Shown one piece after another: positions 12,947-18,973 of a stretch of 18,973 bases of DNA. Made by a program: the position numbers and the translations under genes. The notes beneath the pieces are model-generated. The model saw only the letters and a program-made list of their open reading frames with translations. It had not been told where the DNA came from and did no database searches. Within the stretch, counting starts at the first letter, position 1, and each line of letters starts with the position of its first letter. This stretch comes from CAZNVB01 sp964651495 (GTDB lineage Bacteria; Acidobacteriota; Aminicenantia; Aminicenantales; UBA8522): contig CAZYWP010000053.1 of the NCBI GenBank assembly GCA_964651495.1, positions 1-18,973 of the forward strand. Reading direction: 5' to 3'.

Positions 12947-13625
12947 CAAGGTCGGTGCGGAGCGAGGAGATGGAGGGGGTTCCCAGGGGGCATACCCCCT
13001 GGGTCGCAGGACTCTTGTCCGAGAAGGGGAGGCAGTGAGCTTGGCGAACGTTGGAAGGGGGAAAGCGAAGCTTTCTCCCTCCAAGCGAGCGGACGGGGAC
13101 GCGCCGTGGCAAAAAGCGAGCCTGACCAGGACGCTCGAGGGCTTGACGGTCGAACAGCCCGGCGATTCCGTCATCCCGCTCACCGCCAAATTTGACCTGC
13201 CCGATGTCCGGTCCAAGCATCAAACATCATATACGGTCCTGGGCAGCGGCGACATCTTCGTAGAGAACCAGATCCGGATCGGGGCCAAAGACCTCCCGGA
13301 ACTCCCGCGGTTCGGCATGCGCCTCCGGGTTCCCAATGCTTTTGAGCGGGTCGAGTGGTACGGCCGGGGGCCGCACGAGAACTACTGGGACCGCGCGGCC
13401 GGCGCTTTCGTCGGCCTTTACAAAAGCACCGTGCGCGAGCAGTTCGTCCTCTATGTCAGCCCGCTGGCGCTGGGATCGTTCTGGGCGCTGCTTCCTGCCG
13501 GGTTGTCGATTTTCATCCTGGTGGCCAGAATCCGGAACGAAGAAAAAGTGCTGACCGAGGAGCTCGATGGTTACCGGGAATATAAGCAGCGCGTCAAATA
13601 CCGTGTGATCCCCGGAATCTGGTGA
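12930..13625 (+). pseudogene. Chimeric ORF: beta-galactosidase C-terminal fragment joined to an isoprenylcysteine methyltransferase tail
   Basis: The frame is open from an ATG at 12930, but its first ~50 codons run through the hairpin elements and are not protein-like. From about 13093 it reads as the C-terminal region of a GH2 beta-galactosidase (APWQKASL, YTVLGSGDIFVEN, LPELPRFGMRLRVP, VEWYGRGPHENYWDR, STVREQF). Near 13440 it switches, in frame, to the last ~60 residues of an isoprenylcysteine carboxyl methyltransferase-like membrane protein (PLALGSFWALLPAG, EEKVLTEELDGYREY, RVKYRVIPGIW). Neither part holds a complete catalytic domain: the GH2 TIM barrel and most of the methyltransferase are absent. 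No SD supports 12930. The most economical reading is two gene remnants fused by deletion. The 253 bases after it hold one palindrome but no gene. Confidence 0.7.
12950..13103 (+). repeat. GC-rich multi-hairpin element, possible structured RNA
   Basis: The stretch folds into successive strong stems. CCCAGGGGG/CCCCCTGGG at 12982-13003 is perfect, with a CATA loop. A second stem at 13051-13085, TTGGAAGGGGGAAAGC against GCTTTCTCCCTCCAA, has a GAA loop and one bulge. Between them lies a purine-rich segment with AGGACTCTTGTCC, itself a short GGAC/GTCC stem. The amino acids encoded in any frame look non-protein-like. It could be a dispersed repeat or a non-coding RNA; I cannot match it to a named RNA family. 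Confidence 0.45.
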
Positions 13626-13696
13626 GCAAATTCTTTCTGCTGAGGAAAGATTCACGCTTATAGGAATGAGTCCCGAGGCTCGCCCGGGCGATAGGA

Positions 13697-13717
13697 CGAT
13701 CATACTGAGTATGATCG
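13697..13717. promoter_or_regulatory. Perfect palindrome upstream of the outer-membrane protein gene
   Basis: CGATCATACT (13697-13706) and AGTATGATCG (13708-13717) are perfect complements around a single central G. The one-base spacer makes a hairpin unlikely and fits a dimeric protein-binding site better. It lies about 160 bases before the ATG of the barrel gene. No promoter could be placed with confidence in 13626-13878. Confidence 0.35.
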
Positions 13718-13878
13718 CTTCGGCACAATACCCTGAGCTACGACTAAAACACCGGAGCACCTTGGTTCGTGTTGGATGTGCCGGCTGATTGGCCGTCCAG
13801 GGCTGCCGCGGAGAATTGATCCGCCTGCGGGAGGATGACAGGATTATGAGAAGTTTTCCAGATGCTAAAAGGAGAAAA

Positions 13879-14712
13879 ATGAGAAACCTTAAGGGAATCC
13901 ACCTGATTTCTATTTTGTTGCTTGTTTTTTTTCTCGCTCTCCCGGCCCAGTCCCAGGGCCGCTGGGAGTTCGGATTCCATTATTCGCGCTGGAGCATCGA
14001 CCTGCTGCGGGGGATGATTGAAGATGGAATCAGCAAGGCCATGGAAACCGAGCTCAAGGACGAAATTCTGGCGGAGATTCAAAGCGATTATCCGACCTTG
14101 ATGGAGACCGATTACAGCCAGAGCGTGGAATTTGATTCTTCGGGCGATAATTACGGCTTCGAAGCGCGCTGGTATCCGGGCGGCCACAGGGGTTCGTTCA
14201 GCCTGGGGCTATCCGTGGAAAAAACGTCAATGAAGGTTTCCCTGCCCAGCATTTCGGTGGCCATGGGGTTGCGCGACCAGGTAACTGCTCAAACGGGTGA
14301 CTTCCAGGCTGCGGCGGAAGGCGAATTCTTGCTCAAGCCGCTCTCTTTCCACCTTAGCCTGCGCTGGGATATCGTCCCCTCCTCGGTCGTCCATCCCTAC
14401 ATCACGTTCGGGTTCGGCGCGGCGACCGGAACTGCTCTGGAAGAGGCTGTCGTGACTTATGAGTACGCTGGCGACCTGTCAGTCCCCGGATACCCTTCGA
14501 AGCAGTATGGGGACTCCTTCCGCAAGAATCTCAGGCAGCTCAAGGACGAGCTGGAAGACGAAGGGGAGGATTTCTTCCTGCCCGGGTTTATCCCGTTCGT
14601 CCAGTTGAACCTGGGCCTCAAGGCGGTCATCTCGCCGAATATCCACTTGCTGGTCGACGCCGGAGTCTGGAACGGATTTCTGCTGCGAGGGGGAATCGCT
14701 TTCCGGCTCTGA
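13879..14712 (+). CDS. Predicted outer-membrane beta-barrel protein
   Basis: No named family is recognised. The 277-residue product from ATG 13879 (AAAAGGAG just upstream) begins with a clean Sec signal peptide (MRNLKGIHLISILLLVFFLA) with likely cleavage after PAQSQ. An earlier in-frame start at 13789 would bury the signal and has no SD. The mature chain alternates polar and hydrophobic residues in strand-like segments (WEFGFHYSRWS, YGFEARWYPGG, FSLGLSVEKTS, FHLSLRWDI, PYITFGFGAATG, FVQLNLGLKAVI). It ends in GGIAFRL, a typical beta-barrel finish. An acidic/basic alpha-helical insert (RKNLRQLKDELEDEGED) precedes the last strands. It converges on the S9 peptidase gene with a 12-base gap. An envelope protein of the porin/OmpA-like barrel type is the inference; specific function is unknown. 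Confidence 0.75.
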   Translation: MRNLKGIHLISILLLVFFLALPAQSQGRWEFGFHYSRWSIDLLRGMIEDGISKAMETELKDEILAEIQSDYPTLMETDYSQSVEFDSSGDNYGFEARWYPGGHRGSFSLGLSVEKTSMKVSLPSISVAMGLRDQVTAQTGDFQAAAEGEFLLKPLSFHLSLRWDIVPSSVVHPYITFGFGAATGTALEEAVVTYEYAGDLSVPGYPSKQYGDSFRKNLRQLKDELEDEGEDFFLPGFIPFVQLNLGLKAVISPNIHLLVDAGVWNGFLLRGGIAFRL

Positions 14713-14724
14713 TCTCAGAAGGAT

Positions 14725-16806
14725 CTACTTCAGCCACCGGTCGAGCCAGCCGATGACCGTCTCGTGCCAGAGGACGGAATTGGCCGGCTTGAGGACCCAG
14801 TGGTTCTCATCCGGGAAGTAGAGGAACTTGCTCGGGATGCCGCGCCGCTGCAGGGCGTTGAAGCTTCCGATTCCCTGCGTTTCCACGACCCGGAAATCCT
14901 GGCCCCCGTGGACGACGAGCATGGGCGTCTTCCAGTTCTTGACGAAGTTGACGGGATTGTGTTTCTCGTAATTTTGGGGATTCTCCCAGGGCGTGCCCAT
15001 GTGGTCCCATTCCGGGAACCAGAGTTCCTCGGTTTCGAAGTAGGCGGCCCGCTCGTCGATGTTGCCGTCATGACTGACCAGGCACTTGAACCGGTCCGGC
15101 CAGTTGCCGGCGATCCAGTTGATCATGTAGCCGCCGAACGAGGCGCCCAGGGCGCCGACCCGCGTTCCGTCCATCCAGGGGTATTTCGCCAGCGCCGCGG
15201 CCAGGCCTTTCTTCAGGTCCTCGAGCGGCTTGCCGCCCCAGTCGCCGCGGATGGAATCGCAAAACGCCTGCCCGTATCCCGTCGAGCCGTGAAAATCGAC
15301 CATCACGGCGGCGTATCCCGCGCCGGCATAGGCCTGGGGATTCCAGCGGTAATGGAAATCGTTTCCGAATGAACCCTGAGGGCCGCCGTGGATGAGAAAG
15401 GCCACCGGGTATTTTTTGACCGGGTCAAAATCCACCGGCTTGACGATATAGCCGTACACCGTTTCATTATTCCAGCCTTTAAAGCTGAATTGCTCATAGT
15501 CCCCCATCCGGGCGGCGGCAATCTTGGCTGCATTGACACCGGTGACTGCAACTTCTCCCGCGCCGGGCTTGATTAAAGAAATCTCCACCGGCGACTTCAA
15601 GGTGTGCCGCTCGAAGACGATCCCCTCTTCGGCCGGAGCGAAACCGTTAATGCTGCCTTGCTCAACGAGCACATCGGCTTTTCCGGTCGCGACATCGACG
15701 GCAAAGAGGGACGTCTGCCCTTTATTCGGTGCGGTGGCCAGGATTTTTTCGCCGTCCCGGGTCCAGCAGAACGAAGCCACCGAAAAATCCCAGGCTTGTG
15801 TCAGGACGCGTTCCTGCCCTTCGGGCCACGGTCGGAGCACAATCCGGAAGCGGTCGGCCTCGTAACGGGGCTGCTGCATAGCCAGATAGGCGAGGGTCTT
15901 CCCGTCCGGTGAGAAGGAAGGCGTTGTGTCCCAGGCCTCATTGGCTTCAGTAAGGCAGAGGGGCGCAGCAGACCCGTCGACGGGGACATAATAGAGGTCG
16001 AAATTGGTGGACCAGGCCGCTTCGCGGCCGGCATTGCGGGCCGTGAAGACAAGCCCTTTTCCGTCCGGCGTGAAGGTGATCTCCTCCGGCCCGCCGAACG
16101 GCTTGCTGGGCGTATCCGCATCCATGGCCGACATCAGGTCCTTCGCCTCGCCCCCTTTCTTGGGGACGCTGAAGAGATGCGACCGCCGGCCGTCGCTCCA
16201 GGTATCCCAGTGCCGGACGAACAGCTTCTCATAGATCCGGCCCGTGGCCTTGCTCTTCTGGATCGCTTCGAGCTTCTGAGCCGTCGCCTCCGCGTTCATT
16301 CCGGGGAACACCTCCATGGTAACGGCCAGAGTCTCTCCGGCCGGGGACATGATTAAGCTGCCGACATCGAGCGGGTGGTTGGTGACCTGCTCCGCTTCTC
16401 CGCCGTCGACCTTGATCCGCCAGACCTGCGCCGAGCCGGACCGCGTTGAAAGGAAAAAGATGCATTTCCCGCAGGGCGACCAACGGGCGTTAGAATCGGC
16501 CGCCGGGTGAGAAGTCAGGCGTCGGAGGCCTTTGCCGTCCGTCCCAACGAGCCAGATGTCCGTCCGCCCGCGGTTGGCTTCCAGGTCGGTTTGGCGCACG
16601 TTGAAGACGATCCATTTTCCGTCCGGCGAGACCCGGGAGTCCGAAATCCGGTCCATGGCCAGCATGTCGTGGACGGAGAAGGGATGGGTTTCCGCCGGCG
16701 GGGATTGGCTCTGAGATTGTGGCTGCTCTTGGAGTGATGAAGCGGCCCCTGCCGGATTGAGAGTCAGAAAAGCGATTGCGAACATGGCGATCAAAACCCG
16801 ACGCAT
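14725..16806 (-). CDS. Secreted S9 family prolyl oligopeptidase / acylaminoacyl-peptidase-like
   Basis: A 693-residue exported serine peptidase. Residues 1-22 are a signal peptide (LIAMFAIAFLTLNPAGAA). Residues about 45-440 form a beta-propeller with repeated PD40/TolB-like blades (SPDGKWIVF, SPCGKCIFF, TPDGKGLVF, SPDGKTLAY). The C-terminal alpha/beta-hydrolase domain carries the triad: Ser556 in GASFGGYM, Asp637 in GGQDF and His669 in DENHW. The FLIHGGPQG block before it forms the oxyanion region. Such enzymes cut oligopeptides after proline or acylated/alanine residues. The GAGAGGTGACAT leader places an SD a few bases before ATG 16806, and a consensus promoter lies at 16893-16864. It probably digests peptides in the periplasm. 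Its transcription runs from the same direction as the erythromycin-esterase gene but from its own promoter. Confidence 0.93.
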   Translation of the reverse strand: MRRVLIAMFAIAFLTLNPAGAASSLQEQPQSQSQSPPAETHPFSVHDMLAMDRISDSRVSPDGKWIVFNVRQTDLEANRGRTDIWLVGTDGKGLRRLTSHPAADSNARWSPCGKCIFFLSTRSGSAQVWRIKVDGGEAEQVTNHPLDVGSLIMSPAGETLAVTMEVFPGMNAEATAQKLEAIQKSKATGRIYEKLFVRHWDTWSDGRRSHLFSVPKKGGEAKDLMSAMDADTPSKPFGGPEEITFTPDGKGLVFTARNAGREAAWSTNFDLYYVPVDGSAAPLCLTEANEAWDTTPSFSPDGKTLAYLAMQQPRYEADRFRIVLRPWPEGQERVLTQAWDFSVASFCWTRDGEKILATAPNKGQTSLFAVDVATGKADVLVEQGSINGFAPAEEGIVFERHTLKSPVEISLIKPGAGEVAVTGVNAAKIAAARMGDYEQFSFKGWNNETVYGYIVKPVDFDPVKKYPVAFLIHGGPQGSFGNDFHYRWNPQAYAGAGYAAVMVDFHGSTGYGQAFCDSIRGDWGGKPLEDLKKGLAAALAKYPWMDGTRVGALGASFGGYMINWIAGNWPDRFKCLVSHDGNIDERAAYFETEELWFPEWDHMGTPWENPQNYEKHNPVNFVKNWKTPMLVVHGGQDFRVVETQGIGSFNALQRRGIPSKFLYFPDENHWVLKPANSVLWHETVIGWLDRWLK

Positions 16807-16863
16807 ATGTCACCTCTCTTTAGATTTGAAGCTGGATTTTCCCTGCGGGAAGTCCATAAAACG

Positions 16864-16893
16864 CTTATAGCATAGCCTTTCAGTTGGAGTCAA
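16864..16893 (-). promoter_or_regulatory. Promoter of the S9 peptidase gene
   Basis: On the minus strand, TTGACT (16893-16888) and TATAAG (16869-16864) are separated by 18 bases. The -10 is preceded by TGC, giving an extended -10 element (TGnTATAAG). Transcription would start about 50 bases upstream of the ATG at 16806. Confidence 0.55.
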
Positions 16894-16948
16894 AATGCAG
16901 GAGCTTCATTTTTATTCACGCTTTATTTCCGGGGTTTCGAATAATGAT

Positions 16949-16965
16949 CCCCCGGTCGGTGGGGG
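16949..16965 (-). terminator. Candidate terminator after the erythromycin-esterase-family gene
   Basis: Read on the minus strand, CCCCC and GGGGG arms enclose a seven-base loop and are followed by ATCATTATT, a short AT-rich tail. It begins about 20 bases after the esterase-family stop. It fits a weak intrinsic terminator separating that gene from the S9 peptidase promoter. Confidence 0.4.
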
Positions 16966-16983
16966 GGCCGTCTTCGATTTTGA

Positions 16984-18456
16984 TCAGAAGATGGAGACTT
17001 GGGGGGAAGAACTCAAAACCGCCGTCCCTGTCTGAGCCGCATAGGCAGTCGTGTCGAAATAAACAAGAATGTCGAAATGCTGTAGCAGGGGAAGCAGATA
17101 ATAATAGGCATCGGGATTGCCGTTAAAGACGGCCCCGATGCTCAGAAAATACCGGCTGGAAGAGAGCCACGCCCTAAGGGGAGAAGCAGGCTCAAGCCTG
17201 TCCAGGCGAAGGAGGAACTTCTTCTCCTTGGCGGCGTGAAAAAGCTCATTCGCCGAGCCGGGCTTCGGCTCGGCTGTGACCGTGTGGGACTTCAGCCCCT
17301 CGTATTGCTGTGTCGTCGGATTCTGCGCGACCGCCGTGAAGCTTCCTTTGGAGAAGCCGAAACCGATGATCTTGTACTGATCGCCAAGAGCCTCTCTTAG
17401 GTGGCTTCCCTGGGAGCCGCTTCCCGAAAAGAGAGCTGGATCGTCGGCGACGTGGCCATTATGCGCCCAAAGGGCGATCCGCGCAGAGCCCCCCAGGAGA
17501 TCAAGAACCCAGAGCGTGTTCTGCGCCATGTAAGAATCCCTTTTTGAGTAGTCGTTGAATTTGTTGTAAGAGTACTTGTAATCATGGACCTGAGAGAGCG
17601 ATTTGGCCAGTTGCCTGGCCAGCTCGAACTCGAATTTGGATGAAAGAGGGACGAATTCCTTTTCCTTGGCCGACAAAGTGCGGTAGAGATCGTCCAGCCG
17701 CTGTTTATAGTTGTTGAAAACCGCTTCCTCCATGGTCTTGTACTGGGAGTCCTCGAGGCCCTCCAGCTCGCTCAAGAGCGGGTTGACTTCGGAGAGATAG
17801 GCCGATGAGACCGACCCCAAGTACTGACGCAGAAGCAACCCCTGATAGGTCTTGAACTGACAGTCGACGCCGATGTAGTGAATCTTTTCGGCCTCAGCCT
17901 TTCCGGTGTTAAAGGATCTCATCCACTCGAGCAGCTCCCTGACCTCGATGGTTCTCCATGTCCAGAAGTGCATCCTGGTCCTCATCAGCTCATCGATATC
18001 GCCCGGGCCTCCATTGATATACCGATCGAAGAAGATCGACTCGCCATAGTCACATTCGAAGGCGAAAGCCTTGAAGCCGTGCTTCTCCACAAGGTACTTG
18101 AAGATCCGGTGTTTCATCTCGAAGAACTCCCGCGTGCCGTGGGTGGCTTCGCCCAGCCCGACGACACGGGCCTGCTTCAGATCGTCGAGGGGCGACAGAT
18201 CTGAATTCCCGATGGCGTCTCCTTCTTGGGGCGATGAACCGGAGATCGAATGGGCGATGCTGTTGAGGTCGCTAAGGGCCGCTTGGTCGACCTGAGAGGC
18301 CGGGGGCTGCGCAGGCGCTGGGGGCGCCGGCGTTTCTTTTTTGGCTTCGCAGGACAGGAATAAGAGGGTGGGGGTCAGGAAGAGGCAAAGAATAAATCTC
18401 CGTTGAAGGCGAAGGATTATGGAATTTCGTTTTTCGACCCCTTTGTTGAGCAGCAT
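16984..18456 (-). CDS. Erythromycin esterase-family lipoprotein
   Basis: A 490-residue member of the Ere/succinoglycan-biosynthesis-esterase fold. The family's catalytic block is present: GLGEATHGTREFFEMKHR with Glu103 and His106, then FAFECDYGES, the WTWRTIEVRELLEWMR helix, YIGVDCQ, and ALWAHNGHV with His333 and His336. The N-terminus has a basic stretch and a lipoprotein signal ending LLFLSC (Cys36). A Pro/Ala-rich linker follows (PAPPAPAQPPAS), so the enzyme domain is tethered to a membrane. Classical macrolide esterases are cytoplasmic, which argues that this one acts on something in the envelope. The start at 18456 has a purine-rich GCGAGG directly before it, an unusually short spacing; no better in-frame start exists. 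Its own consensus promoter lies at 18546-18518. Family firm; substrate and any resistance role unproven. Confidence 0.87.
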   Translation of the reverse strand: MLLNKGVEKRNSIILRLQRRFILCLFLTPTLLFLSCEAKKETPAPPAPAQPPASQVDQAALSDLNSIAHSISGSSPQEGDAIGNSDLSPLDDLKQARVVGLGEATHGTREFFEMKHRIFKYLVEKHGFKAFAFECDYGESIFFDRYINGGPGDIDELMRTRMHFWTWRTIEVRELLEWMRSFNTGKAEAEKIHYIGVDCQFKTYQGLLLRQYLGSVSSAYLSEVNPLLSELEGLEDSQYKTMEEAVFNNYKQRLDDLYRTLSAKEKEFVPLSSKFEFELARQLAKSLSQVHDYKYSYNKFNDYSKRDSYMAQNTLWVLDLLGGSARIALWAHNGHVADDPALFSGSGSQGSHLREALGDQYKIIGFGFSKGSFTAVAQNPTTQQYEGLKSHTVTAEPKPGSANELFHAAKEKKFLLRLDRLEPASPLRAWLSSSRYFLSIGAVFNGNPDAYYYLLPLLQHFDILVYFDTTAYAAQTGTAVLSSSPQVSIF

Positions 18457-18517
18457 CCTCGCTTATCTCACGGAACTCGATGGAGCCCCTATTCAGCGTC
18501 CTTGTCTATGATATTAA

Positions 18518-18546
18518 AAAATACGCCGCCTGATGTAAAATGTCAA
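18518..18546 (-). promoter_or_regulatory. Promoter of the erythromycin-esterase-family gene
   Basis: On the minus strand, TTGACA (18546-18541) and TATTTT (18523-18518) are separated by 17 bases. The transcript would start near 18511 with a leader of about 55 bases. The -35 lies 43 bases from the -35 of the opposite-strand promoter at 18590, making a compact divergent control region. Confidence 0.6.
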
Positions 18547-18589
18547 GGAATGAGCGGGTTCGCGCCTGAGAACAGAATATCCCCTGAGG

Positions 18590-18618
18590 TTGACGGGCCT
18601 TTCGGTGGCGGATAAGAT
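18590..18618 (+). promoter_or_regulatory. Promoter of the right-edge lipoprotein gene
   Basis: TTGACG (18590-18595) and TAAGAT (18613-18618) are separated by 17 bases. Transcription would start near 18625, just before an AAAAGG ribosome-binding candidate at 18628-18633. Confidence 0.5.
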
Positions 18619-18642
18619 AATCCCTGGAAAAGGCTTAAATCG

Positions 18643-18973
18643 TTGTCCCGGCGATCTCGAATAATCAGCCTCTGGCGAACTGATATCGCCGAACCGGAAA
18701 ATACGGGAACAAAAGGCACTTCCAGTCTTTGGCTTGTCAGCCTGCTGATCATCAATTTTCTCAGTGCTCTGCCGGCTTGCCGGGCCAAAGACAATGTTCC
18801 GTCCGTCAAACAAGAGGCGGGGGAACCGGTCCTGGTGCTCCCGGAAAGGATCAGGATTTTTCTTGAGGATTATTTCCCGGATTACCGACTTCCCGGTCCG
18901 CAGGACATGACCGGCGAATGGGCTAGCTTCCGAAAGACCGTCCCTTATGCAGCCTGGGGGGATTTTGACGGCG
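18643..18973 (+). CDS. Lipoprotein of unknown function, truncated by the window end
   Basis: The frame is open from the stop at 18613 to the end of the window and is clearly protein-like. A hydrophobic signal (SSLWLVSLLIINFLSALPAC) ends in a lipobox with Cys46, counted from TTG 18643. The mature part runs PVLVLPERIRIFLEDYFPDYRLPGPQDM... and breaks off at AAWGDFDG, a sequence often seen where FG-GAP/VCBS-type calcium-binding repeats begin. No ATG or GTG exists in frame. TTG 18643 follows an AAAAGG SD by nine bases and lies just downstream of the promoter at 18590-18618, but it gives a rather long 28-residue stretch before the signal. Function cannot be stated from the piece seen. Confidence 0.6.
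   Translation, partial: MSRRSRIISLWRTDIAEPENTGTKGTSSLWLVSLLIINFLSALPACRAKDNVPSVKQEAGEPVLVLPERIRIFLEDYFPDYRLPGPQDMTGEWASFRKTVPYAAWGDFDG

Noticed and set aside
12930..13092. Real N-terminus for the chimeric ORF
   Set aside because: The codons traverse palindromic elements, give Arg/Gly-rich nonsense, and ATG 12930 has no ribosome-binding site.
1..18973. CRISPR array, tRNA or rRNA genes, integrase or transposase
   Set aside because: No regularly spaced direct repeats, no cloverleaf or rRNA motifs, and no recombinase-like protein were seen on either strand.

Overview
The window is GC-rich bacterial chromosomal DNA from a Gram-negative-type cell: several products carry lipoprotein or Sec signal peptides, and one looks like an outer-membrane beta-barrel. 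Gene content (secreted glycoside hydrolases, an S9 peptidase, a lipoprotein MsrB-MsrA fusion, many palindromic intergenic elements) would suit an uncultivated Aminicenantes/Acidobacteriota-like lineage. That placement is inference from style of content, not from a marker gene. No tRNA, rRNA, CRISPR array, integrase or intact transposase was seen.

Layout. 1-240: a partly palindromic edge region with no firm gene. 271-4931: a glycan-utilisation group on the plus strand, namely a secreted DUF2961/GH172-type hydrolase, a sodium:solute symporter with its own strong promoter and a possible short coupled leader peptide, and a lipoprotein GH29 alpha-L-fucosidase whose second start site lies beside an SD-overlapping hairpin. 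4987-7859: one-carbon/methionine metabolism, with a stand-alone methyltetrahydrofolate methyltransferase facing a homocysteine methyltransferase-methylenetetrahydrofolate reductase fusion. A nested inverted-repeat element of about 190 bp separates them. 8126-11535: arginine genes argR, argG, an unknown 121-residue protein and argH. The argR promoter overlaps a perfect TGTATAA/TTATACA palindrome six bases before the start codon.

11569-12672 (minus) is a lipoprotein MsrB-MsrA fusion with a second, strongly SD-supported internal start. 12720-13880 is a repeat-rich zone with gene debris: a hairpin element, a multi-hairpin GC-rich element, and an open frame joining a beta-galactosidase C-terminal fragment to the last ~60 residues of an isoprenylcysteine methyltransferase-like protein. 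13879-14712 is a predicted outer-membrane barrel protein, convergent with a secreted S9 prolyl-oligopeptidase-family peptidase (14725-16806). 16984-18456 (minus) is a lipoprotein erythromycin-esterase-family protein. It has a divergent promoter pair with a truncated lipoprotein gene that leaves the window on the plus strand.

The most unusual points are: a consensus promoter and SD placing the methionine/folate fusion gene's start at an ATC codon; the physical separation of methionine-synthase modules; a likely leaderless, self-regulated argR; the unknown gene embedded between argG and argH; the dual-start MsrBA; and the chimeric ORF in the repeat zone. I found no obvious defence system or other complete undescribed system.
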